Below, piece by piece: positions 11,301 through 23,300 of a DNA stretch of 64,000 nt. Within the stretch, counting starts at the first letter, position 1, and the number at the start of each line of letters is the position of its first letter. Where the stretch lies: positions 21,590,427 through 21,654,426 of the forward strand of contig OX031065.1 of NCBI GenBank assembly GCA_943736015.1, read 5' to 3'. Under the pieces are notes generated by a model. That model was not told where the DNA came from, ran no database searches, and was given only the letters and a program-made list of their open reading frames with translations. The position numbers and the translations under genes were made by a program. The DNA comes from Tridacna crocea. Taxonomy: Eukaryota; Mollusca; Bivalvia; Cardiida; Cardiidae.

Positions 11301-14300
11301 GGAAAGAAAGTTCGCCTCAACCGGGTATCGAACTCTCAACCACCTGGTCATGAGTCCGACACCACCCGGGCAGGGTCCCTATTCATAGAGCATCGTTAAA
11401 ACTCATCAAGCCTCTGACAGAGTCTGTGAGAAATTCTACATGTAAGAGTCTCTTTCACGAAAAACCGACAATTCAACCAAATGAACAACCCTATCGGCAT
11501 ACATGAGCAGTTTGTCTCAATTATGCGCATTTGGCATACATTATCAGGTATACTCAAATACTAAATATTTCTAAAATGTAAATAAGATCGGGGGCTAATG
11601 ATTTTGCACTGATCTAAGATTCCGTATCAGTGTCTCATTGTTAAAATGTCAGTATAACCCGCTATCTAACTGCAATCATTAACTCTAGGAATGCTATGTA
11701 AATACTGCTTAATAAATTCAGTATGGAAAAAAATAGCCAATACATGTATGTTATAGTTTTATGGCTAATTCTTCTAGAATTTTTAGGAAACTGAATAACT
11801 CACATGGTTGATCAAAGATCACCAGTCTCAGACTGCACTTACCGTGCAGTCTGATCTTGATCAGCACTCTTCCCAAAAGCAGTAAATTTGATGCTCGCCA
11901 ATCGAACTCTTTACTAGTCATTACTGTATCAACTCCACCACTTTCGACGGGTAAAAATACAAACCACGGAAACGCAGAAATATGTATAAATATTTTTTTT
12001 ATCTTATAGCATTAGACTTGATACAACAAACGGGCGGTAAAGATCCAAGATCAGACTGCACGTTCTGTGCAGTCTGATCTTGATCTTTGCCGTCCTCAAA
12101 AGCTCCCGGTTTTGCATATGTCGCTGAAAATGTAAAGGATTCAATATTTCAAAATTTGGATTTGATGAAAAATTCCGATCATTGAACATCATTATTTGTG
12201 GTGTCAATTTTGAGTTCATTGATTAAGGGATTCGACCTTTGTTTAAATTCTTGTTCTGCACATCTGTAATTCTTGTGACAAGTTTGTTTTGTTTGTTTGT
12301 TTGGTGTTTAAAGCCGTTTTCAACATTACTTTCAGCTACATCGCCGACAACCAGTGCGCCAAACCTTGTTTTCCTAAAATCTCATTTGCAAGTTCTCACA
12401 CTTTTTTTCCTATCTACTTAAACTTTCCCATATAATCATCGTTGAAAAATGATCATCGTTGGAAAATGATTAGTGGTTACAGAGAAACCAATCCTGTCGC
12501 AATGACTTTCATCGATCCTTGGAAAGAAAGTGGCGTTCGAGCGTGGGGGGGGGGGGGGGGGGGTGCGAGGAGGTCTTGACCATCGAGCCCAAGGTTTCAA
12601 GCACGCTTATTGACTGAGCTACAGGGCCACCAGGCCCAAGCATAAATGCATGACCAACTTCGGCCATATTTTAGATGAAAATAAGACTTTGTCGAACCAG
12701 TAATATCAACCCCTTGTCGATACCAGGTAGCTCATTTGTTAGCATACAGGACTTGAGAACAAGGGGGTCGCCAGTTCAATCCCCGGCTCGGCCAATTTCT
12801 TTTAAAGGTGGTCATTGTGACAGGATCCAGTCCTCTCTAGCTGTTGGCCATTGTTTCGACGATAATTGTCTGAAAAGCAGCCAGTGGTTTTTAAAGAATA
12901 TTGTGATGAGTAAAAAACAAAAACTCCAGGAAAATAAAGATACGTGCCCTGGCCACAGGGGCATAACTGGCGGAGAACACCATGCAACTGAACAACTCTT
13001 TACCAGACAATATCAGAAAATAAATCTTAGGTTAGCTCATATTGAGCACGTCTGTAGACTACAAATTATGTGTAATCCAAATAGTTGATTAGACACTATA
13101 GAGACAGAAAACAATGTGGGAAACGAAGAAACATGTTTCCAACAACTGTGTTCCTCAGTGTTTAATTAATAATTAATACTGTAGTAAACCGCCAGCCACG
13201 CAGTTTTAAACTATGACCCTTTTTTGCATGATTAACTATTTTACCACTTCCGACTTTTAATGACCCTGACAGAAAATTCATTTGAAAAACATTGTGGGAA
13301 AAGGAGAAAATGCTGGTAACCAGCATTTTCTCCTTTTCCCAGATTGTTTTCTATACGTTCAATTACAAATTTAATCGTTTCAGAAATGTTAAATCCGTCG
13401 TCAGCAAATGCTTTCAATTTGAAAAAGTTTAAAACTTTGTCGTTTAGTACAGAGAGTTAAAGTATAATGTGCAAAATAAGCACGCGTGAATTTATTAGGT
13501 AATGAAAGACCTTAATAAATATGTTAATGATTCCATAAGGTTTACGTAATTTTTCTTCATAGTGATGTTCACGTAAATCTAATATTTTCACCGACTCATA
13601 TTTTTCCTTTGTATTTTCATGACAATGAAATGAAAAAAAAAAAAACATACGCTCAAAAGACAAGGGTGTCCCCAGACACCCAGAAAATCTACCTGTATCA
13701 AAAAGATTTAACCGAGGTCAGCATGCACGGTTTGTGCCGACTCATACGGGTCGAAAGATTCTGTAAATGCTCTGAACCCCTTCTTCTATCACACATGACT
13801 CAATTCAGAGCCCCAGATAAGAGGAAGTGATGGCATTCTATATCAGTTATTTCTCTTCCAAACCCTATGTTGTGGGTACTCATTAGAATCGTCTCATTGA
13901 GACGATTCTTATGAGTACACACTCATTAGAATCGTCTCATTGAGACGATTCTAATGAGTACACATAACATAGGGTTTAGTGGAGAATTATTCGTAATTTC
14001 AATTTTGAGATCAAAATCACTCCCTCTATCTGGAGCGCTGTCAATTCTCGAAAAAAAAACCCGACAAATTGGAAACAGTGATGACCGGTCTCTTTATTCA
14101 TCGATCATTTTATGATTATTCTAATTCTTAAGAATATTGTAAATTTTTTGCTTAGCTATACATTTTTTTCCCAACACCTTTGGTTTAGCCAATCAGACGT
14201 TTTGTTACTTTTGATTGTAAAATAAGATTTCAATTCAGAACGGTTTGTTAATACGACCTAATACATTGAACGTAATGTCAAACAACTGACGAAAAAGAAA

Positions 14301-17300
14301 TAAATGAAAAAGACATTACAAATGAAATCCGATGTCCGATATATCTAGTTAAAATATATATAAAATATATGGTAAAATTATATATAGTTAAAAAGTAGAA
14401 TAACACGATTTCTACTTGGCTAAAGTATAGTTGGTTTCTTTTGGTAACGTTTGGTTGACAGAAAATGTGTTTCCCTGAGTTTCATTCTTCAGAGTAAGAA
14501 AGTAAAATGAAATTTAGAATGGTTGGTAAATATAGGCCCTGAATGCATTAACCCATTACCACACAATCCCTATTTTGACGAGCCTGAGAAAGAAGCCTTT
14601 AGAAAACATTGTGGAAAAAGGAGAAAATGCTGGTAACCAGCATTTTCTTCTTTTCCCACAATGTTTTCTACCCTTCATAAAACAAATTTCAAATTTACAA
14701 TCACTTCTATCTGCAAATGCTTTCGAATTGGACAAACCTAAGGGTTAACCTAAAAATTTACATGTGTAAATGTCACGTAATTAAAAATTGCATTTCCCTT
14801 TTTGACTTGATGTAAATTCTAAATTTACGCGCACTTGTATTGAAAGAGTTATGTTGTTTGATGCCGTAAAGTTTGTTCCTTTGTATCTGATGATTTATTT
14901 TCACTACTTTATCGCCATCAAAGTTAAAATTAGTAAAGATACAAACGCCAGCGCATCGACTTGCAAGGAAGAGCAAATTTAACTGAAGCGACTACATGAT
15001 ATCATGCACAATAGAACACTCTTCTGAACTAGAAATGTTTTCTTTTTGTGTAAATGTTTATTGTTATTTGAATCGACCAAAGACAAATTTATTGTCGCCG
15101 ATTGATACAAATAGTTCTACCTTTATTTTTTTTTTCCGTAAAGAATGGCAATAACTGAAATAAATGTCATAGGAAAAGCCAACGGCCTTACTTACGAACT
15201 TTTTACTTTTACCAATATTCTAAATGCTCAGATATTTTTTAAATATACTTATTTATAAATGTCCCTATCTCGTTATTGTCATGTCTGAAATATGGCGGTA
15301 CATGTTTTCAGTTTGAAGGATCTGAAATTTATTCGGATACTTTGAAAACGAAGAAAAAATTTGAGACATAAAAAAGAACAGATATAGAAAAATAAAAATT
15401 AAAAAAAAGTAAGATTTTACACTGCTATAAATCATCTGTAACCTCATACAGTACAAGCTTCGCTCTGCAGATTACGGAAGGGAAAGGGTGAGTTAAAATT
15501 TGATCGTTACAACTTCCGGACTTAGAATGACAGTATATCTATTACAAATTGTAAAATTCTTTAATGAGCGATAATATTTTAGACGTTTATTTTATGAAAG
15601 CATTTGCATTACAAATTAAAAGTAGCTTAATTAATAGAATATGTATTTTGAAAGGCATAAAACGTTGTGGTAATAGGAGAAAGGGCTGATTTCCTTCATT
15701 TTCTTCTTTTCATAGAACGTTTTCAAAAGGCTTTGTCAAAACAAGGTGGTTCGCACTCGGGTTGTTTCGAATAAGCCTCACCGACGGATGACTGCTCTTG
15801 GCTCGTTGGATTAAAAATGGTGTAAACAGCAAGGGAAACCGTATCGACCAAAGCACTAAAAGTACCATTTTGTTGACTTTAAAAATCAAATTCGGCAAAA
15901 AAGAAAAGATTATCGTGTTTCATCCCCCTCCCCCTTCAATTCTTTTTTAAATTCACGAACTGTTTTTAAAGATATTCTGTAAAACATATGCTGTTTCCCA
16001 GCATTTTCTTCCTTTCCTACAATGTTTTCAAAAGCCATCTTCCGTAGCATCTTTGATAAAGAGAATGCTTTGGCAAAGTGATGGCAGAACCTAACTTTTA
16101 TTAGCTTCTGACGAACGACCTTTTCCAAATGAAGTAGATCCTTATATCGTCGATTTACTTAAAAAATCTCGTAACTACAGCTTGTTACAAGCTGTAGTTA
16201 CGAGGTTTTTTTAAGTAAACCGACGATAAGAAAAAGAAAACTTTTCATCAACTTTTACCATGAATTTAACAAGGGTTATTGATGTTGATTATTCTTATTA
16301 CAATGATATTTTCAAAATTTTCAGCTGAAAAGACGTTTTGAAGAGTTATTAGATACGAGAGGGATAGAAAGAAGACAGGAAAGAGTCCTCATTACATTCT
16401 TAGAATGACGACAAAGGGCAGGTCAACAAGTCAAGCTTTCAACACGGTGTTTTGACCCGACCCAACATGTCTCGGATGATTGTAGGGAAAGGAAACAGAG
16501 GATCTGATTTCAAGATAGCAGTTGGAAGTTTACGAAAGAGCCAAATGTTACGACCTCTGCACAATGTTAAATGGGTTATCTACAACGATCGCATGGAGTA
16601 TCTTAAATACATCAGTAAAAAATACATTGGGCTAATTGTAAAAGTTTGCTGTATTCAGCATGTCGAGGGGATGTCATGATGATGTAACAATACTTTCCAT
16701 TCATAAAAGATCGTGTTTTTCGTTGCACAAGACTTAAGATTTTACCACCTGCCGAGAAATTATTTTCAACGTTATGTCGCAGCCAATTAAATGTTTTGGA
16801 TTAATGTATTGTAAGTAAAATATTCTTAAAATAAAAAAAATGTAAAAACTATTCGTTCTCTCAGAAAGTGCAGCTGAATTTTTTTAAAAAGTTGCCCAAG
16901 TGCCATACAGAAAAAATATTGCCAATTTCATTTAATCTGTTCCAGAATTTCATGCTGAATATATAAGAAGGCATATAAATAGAACACCTACTATAATTCG
17001 AGAAGTAATATATACTCGAGAAAGCACAAATCTGCAATTCAGTTTGGGCAAACCGTTTCCGTGTTTCCGTGACCATTCGGAACATATGCCGAAGGCAGTG
17101 CCGTGCTATACCGTGGGTAAAAACATAATTATGATTCATCAAAATCATGTTGATCTTGGTCAGGTTAAATGAAATAGACAAACTCTACCCTCATATTTAG
17201 TGTAATGAAGCCAACACGAATTTTCTTATCTTACACACGTTTACGATAAGAAAAAGAACGCCGTCCTTGGTCAAATCTCTGTAATCATGTTAGGTTTTAT

Positions 17301-20300
17301 TTTAACCATTGCTGACATCGACTTCTCGTACAGGTAACTGTCAAGATTTATGATCATGGCAAAGCTGCCATTTTTTCCTATCATGATATTTAATATCAAA
17401 ACACCACAATGTGCCTCCTTCGACTTTATTTTTATCGAGACGTACGCTCACTGACTATAGGAGTGATTTCGAATTCCAATTCACTTAACTCTCTACCAAA
17501 CGAAAAAAAATGTTGGACTGCTCAAAATTCAAAGCATTTACAGACGACAAATTAAGGTGACTCAAAAACTGAAATTTGTCACGGTCTGGAAGGGTAGAAA
17601 ACATTGTGGGGAAAAGGAGAAAATGCTAGTTACCACCATTTTTCTCCTTTTCCCACAATGTTTTCAACAGCCTTCTTTTTCAGAGCCGTGAAAACCATGG
17701 ATGATTTGGGAAAAGGTTAAATGCATTTTCAATGTACAAGGAAATATATAACGCTGCTGCTGATTTTGCTATACAAATACTAATAATTATACTAGTATAA
17801 AATGAGGTAACTATAGGTATATGTACATGTATTTACGGTTACATCTAGATTTGTTTTGATCGTTTTTTATCTGATTTATAAGTTGTAGTTGTGTGAGACC
17901 TATCGCTGTTCCGTCAAAGTTAAGTTGAAGTTAATTTTTTATTTTATCGTTTTTCGAAAAAGCAACATTTTACTCACGTTCTATCGAACCAGGTCTGAAA
18001 ATATAGAATGTCAAAATTTTGCTTCATTTTCATGTAATTTCACAACGCTATCTTTATCATGTAGATCTAATCCACAGAGCTTTGACCAAAATTTAATATT
18101 GTAGAATTAGCATAGCTCAAACATTTGTAAGATATTAAACTTCGCAATGGCTGCATTATACTACAAAAAAAACCCACTCACTTATAAAGGTACATACCGT
18201 GACTATCATCCACAGAACTGTTCAAGTTACCGGAGTCCGAATCGTTCGCCTTTACGTCAACGTCTTCGTCACCGCTTGCGTCATCTTCCGATCGATTACG
18301 TGGTGACCATGTCATCTTGTTTTCTTTTTTCAAACGTCGACGCGCGTTAGCGAACCACGTTGATACTTGGGTCAAAGTCATTTTTGTAATTATTGCAAGC
18401 ATGATCTTCTCCCCTTTGGTTGGGTAAGGATTTTTCCGATGTTCGTACAGCCAGGCTTTCAGCGTGTTGGTGGTTTCGCGTGTGGCGTTTTTCCTTCGAG
18501 CGTTCAGATCCAGACCTCCATACCTGTCATCAGAGAAAAACGTTAGGTAAGGAATTGGTATGTCTGTCCATAATGCTCTATCAAAAGACATCTTTTTCTT
18601 TTAAAATGCTGCCAAGATAGTGTAATTCACTCAAAATCAACACAGACTATCACGGATACACTGGAGAAAAAGAATAGGCTATGTTAGATCTTGGTGTAAT
18701 TACAGGCAATCGGAACCGTTACAAAGGTGGTTTCGATTGAGGGCAGTGTGCATGTAGATCTACTATTCGGTTGCTCTGACCATTTTTTTTAATTAAACAT
18801 GCTATATCTATAATTATACATGTTTCTATCTGCAAATATGAGGTTACCAATTTAATTAACTGAGATTGAAAGCATCAGGAATTTAAAATTAACCCTGTAA
18901 AGTGGTTTAAAATGGCTGGTGAATACGGCCAGATCTATATGACTTTAAACAACTCTATGTGTCTATGAGATAACAAGTCGATTCGTAACGTGAAAGGGGA
19001 AATTTGAGACAGGTTGCACATTTTACACGCAAGTACGGTGTAGTGTCACAATTTTGACATCCGTCATGTCACATAGTTCTAACCTTACTTCACAAAGTGA
19101 GAATAAATTATCTTAACTTGTTACAAAACAATACCTTCTGTAATTCTCGAATAAAATAGGACTTCTTTATTTGACGACAAAATAAGGTTATGTCTGGCCT
19201 TTCTATTCTAGTTCTAATAAACATTTAGCTTTGTCTTTTATTTATTCATTTTTATTTGTTGTTACGAGTTTTTTATTCACTTTTTTTTTTACTTTATCTT
19301 ATTATTTTTTCTTCAATTGTTTTTATATATCTTTTTGTAGATACATCAAGGTATGGCAGCATCTTCAATTTATTTTCTAATTGCTGTTTTGATTTCTAAT
19401 ACTTGAGTACTTGGTCTCGAAATTCCCTGTTATATTCACGGCCTCAAACTCTCCATTTTTACTTAGTAAACAATAATCTCTGGTACAAAAAAGTCCACTT
19501 TTTCTATCTGTAGGTCGAAAAGGTTCAATAATGTAGAACATATAGATTTGTTTCTGCAGTTATCGCACTTCCGATATCTTTTTTTTTTTAATTCTTAGAC
19601 TGATAGATTAGAAATAAGCATTATCTGCATTAAGAAAAAGATTCTCTCTCTAAAATGCAACTCATAAATTGCATCGCATATTATTTACTGGTTATAAGTG
19701 CAGGTATATCCTTTTTTTCTTTTGTAAATATGGTAACGTTAACTTTTACTCCTGTTAAAGTCAAACAAAGTGACATGCATGATCTGCATAACTACTGGCA
19801 TTTATTCCAAAAGAAGTTTCGTAAGAAAGTTCATAGATATAATAGATCTTTTGTTATTGCTTTGAAATGCAAATTCGGATTAACTTACTTAACTTCTAGT
19901 CTGGATGAATGACATACTGCATGTGGCACATTTTCTTTCATATAAGAATTGGGGCCAAGGTCAACATAATTTTAACTCTTTACAAAACGAAAATATTTTA
20001 GGCTTCTTCAAATCGAAAGCATTTGCAGACGACAAAAAAAAAAAAGGTGACTAAATATTTGAAATTTATTTTGTAAAGAAAATAAAAAATTATGGGAACC
20101 AGCATTTCTCCTTTTTCCACAATATTTTCTAAAGGCATCTTTCTCAGGGTTGTCTTAACCCTTTCCCAAACAATCCCTGGTTTTTACGGGTCTGGAATGG
20201 TAGCCTTTTGAAAACATTGTAGGAAAAGGAGAAAATGCTGGTAACCAGCATTTTCTCCTTTTCCCACAATGTTTTCTACCCTATCATAGACAGAAATCAT

Positions 20301-23300
20301 CTTTTCAGCAAGTGTTGAATTGTCGTCTGCAAATGCTTTCAATTTGGTCTAGTCCAAAAGTTTGTCGTTTGGGAAAGGGGTAAGTAGGGATTGTGTGGTG
20401 ATGGGTTAATCAAAATCGGGAATGATTCCATAAATATATCTTCTAGATGTATGAACCTAGTAGATATTGTCATAAATAACTCACTTTCTTAAGTTTTAAA
20501 GCAAAATGCCACTATTACCAACTACTGAAACAATTATAATTGACAATCATTTTCTCAAGACCTAAAAAATCCTTCAGCGAGTGAGTGACACAATCTGACT
20601 GAGACAATTTACGGTGTATAACCAAATTAGGATCTCCACTCATCATCCATTCCAAAATGCAATCTTCGTCCAATTCTCGAGAGTTTTCTAACTTTTAGAG
20701 TAAGGCGATTTCTGATCGGCTATTCCATTTATTGCTGTACTTTCTAAATATGTACAAAGACTAAGGTTGTAATTTTGAATAGTTAGTATGGAAATAATTT
20801 CCATTTTTTTTTCAAATATTGGACTTTTACCTTCGATTCAAGCTTTTGGGCCGGCGATGTTTGCCATAAAAATGGAACATTTCATCATTTCATTGCAACA
20901 GAAGATGGCTTGCTCTACTGATAATGATTGTTACAGTGCTTCTTAAAATGCCTCAAAATGTAAATGAATTAACGGGATAACAAATGACGCCTTTGGAAAA
21001 CAGCGATACATTGCATTGCCTTGATGATGCTCCAACGACTGGCAAACACGTGCACTCACGTGCGTTCTTACAATACGAAACCCCCGTGTTATTATTCGAC
21101 GGGTGTACGTTGTGAACAGCATTTACGCTTTATTGACGACATGATTATACAGGGAGGTCTGTTTATGATGACAAACTCTGAAAGAAAAGGTCGGTTCACA
21201 ACTCAAATGACAAATTTATTATCCAAATTAAGCGATCGATTCAAAGAAGACGTGCGTTTTCAAAACGCCCCGCGTCTATACGCATTCTTATACTGTCTAA
21301 GCTTTTTGAATATAACAGCAAATTGTGAAAAAAACTTTCTTTATGTCATCGCTGAATGTTTGGAAAATACCGTCTTCTTCCATTGATTGCAGATGGGTTT
21401 TACGAGAGATTAGGCTTTTTCTTTTAATTCTAAATCTCGATATTTCTATCTGTCTGATCTGTTTCAACGCAAATATTCAATAACTTCTCCAGATTAGAAA
21501 ATATATTTTTAAAAGAGCATGGGGTGCGTAAACAACCTGAACAAGATGCGTAGCCCATTTATCATTAATTAAACGACGAAAATTTTAACCCTATCCAAGC
21601 AGTTTGCATGCAAAAATGTTTACCCCACAACATAATTTCTGTCTTTGGAAAGATGGAAAATGTGGTTGGGAAAAGAGGAAATGCTGATTACCGGCATTTT
21701 CTCCTTTTTCCACGTTGTATTCAAAAGTCTTTCACTTCGGGGTCGCAAAAGTTGGGAATTTTAAGAGTTTAATAACTTTAGGAGAAAAATGACAATTTTT
21801 ATAACTAGAGGAAAACTTTTAATTCCATTATACAATTATTACGACGTGTTTTTTTGTTTTGTTTTGTTTTTTTACGAATCATACGCGTACAAAACCAAAT
21901 CGAAAAATAGGAGCAGTCAAGGGTATTTGACTTAAAATAAAAGTATGAAAATCCCTTTTAAAGTATGACAAAGTTATTTCTGCACTTTTGACGAGGAAAG
22001 AGTGAAAGCATGAAAAATGGTGAAGCATAAAGAAGAGGCTTATCTAAATTACTCACCCACTTCCGTATGGGTAGAGCGCCATACTCGGGTCGTATGGAAA
22101 ACATCCCCCGGACTGGGCGGCTAGGGCCCGCCATGCCTCGGAACCTTCCTTTATATCAAATGCTGGGTTGCCCTGAAATAGAGGTTTTGATATGCAAAAG
22201 TAAAAAAAAAACTTCTTCTCTATCACATGAACACACCAGCAAGCATGCAGCTCCGAATTTTAGCAACCCTGAGGAAGATGGCTCCTGAAAATATTGCTTG
22301 AAAATGTGAAAATGTTGTTTACCGACTTAATGCCTTTTGTTCTAACAGTGCTTTCAGTCCTTTGAAAACAAAACATAATTTATAAATCATGCTCTGTGAA
22401 AAAGGGGCTTAATGCATTTGGGGAAAATTTGGGGCAGGCTGACCTGGGTCGATACTTTTCGCAGATGCATTAAGCCCCCTTTTCATAGAGCATGACTAAT
22501 AGGTATACGTTCTCGACGGGGCCGCTGTGGCTTGTGGGCTCCGTTCCCTCCAAAATATTTTGATTTATTGTGAAATATGGCCAGTGACGGTAATGATTTC
22601 TTTAAACTACCATCAAACTCCATCGAAGTCATTTTCAATTTATCAAGAAAAACAGGAAACAGCATGCATGCGTTTTGCGTATCAATGTCGACAATCACAC
22701 GTTTATGGTCTCACGCTGTTGAGAAAGACGAATTCGCGCGAGAATACAGGGATCCAATCAAAATATGTCAAAGATAAATGGAGGATGATTAAGATCGCCA
22801 CACAAACTAAATTGGTCGTGCTGCACGGCTGCTAAAGTTACGGTGTACCAAACACTTTCGCTCAACAACGATCTTCGGGCATATTTTTTTTTATTTTTTT
22901 CAATTTACCCCTTATCCTGTCACATCAGTGAAAATGAATTTTCCAAGCCGATTTTAAAATCTCAATATTCGCCGTTTTAGAGGCATTTTTGGAGGGAAAG
23001 GTATCTCCTTATCGGTCAGTGTAGATCAAAGATCAGACTGCACGTTCTGTACAGTCTGATCTTGATCTACACTGCCCGCAGAAGGTCAGTGAGTCTCTCT
23101 TAGCAGGACTAGGCTTAACTCATTATCTCATGGATGAATCTTTGACTCTTCCATGAGTAAACTTTTCGAATACCATGAATAGGCCATTCATGTACAAACA
23201 GTCTGACTAAATAAGAAATAATATTCCCCCTACCATCATATTCAGAATATTTCTTGCGGCATGATCATGGCAGTGAACCTCTGAAGTCAGGTAGGTTTTT

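Noticed and set aside
10938-11399. 153-codon plus-strand ORF
   Set aside because: Runs from an F1 half-element into the S1 SINE. A chimera of repeats.
21021-21386. Calling the 121-codon ORF a confirmed gene
   Set aside because: No homology, promoter or splice evidence available. Kept only as an observation.
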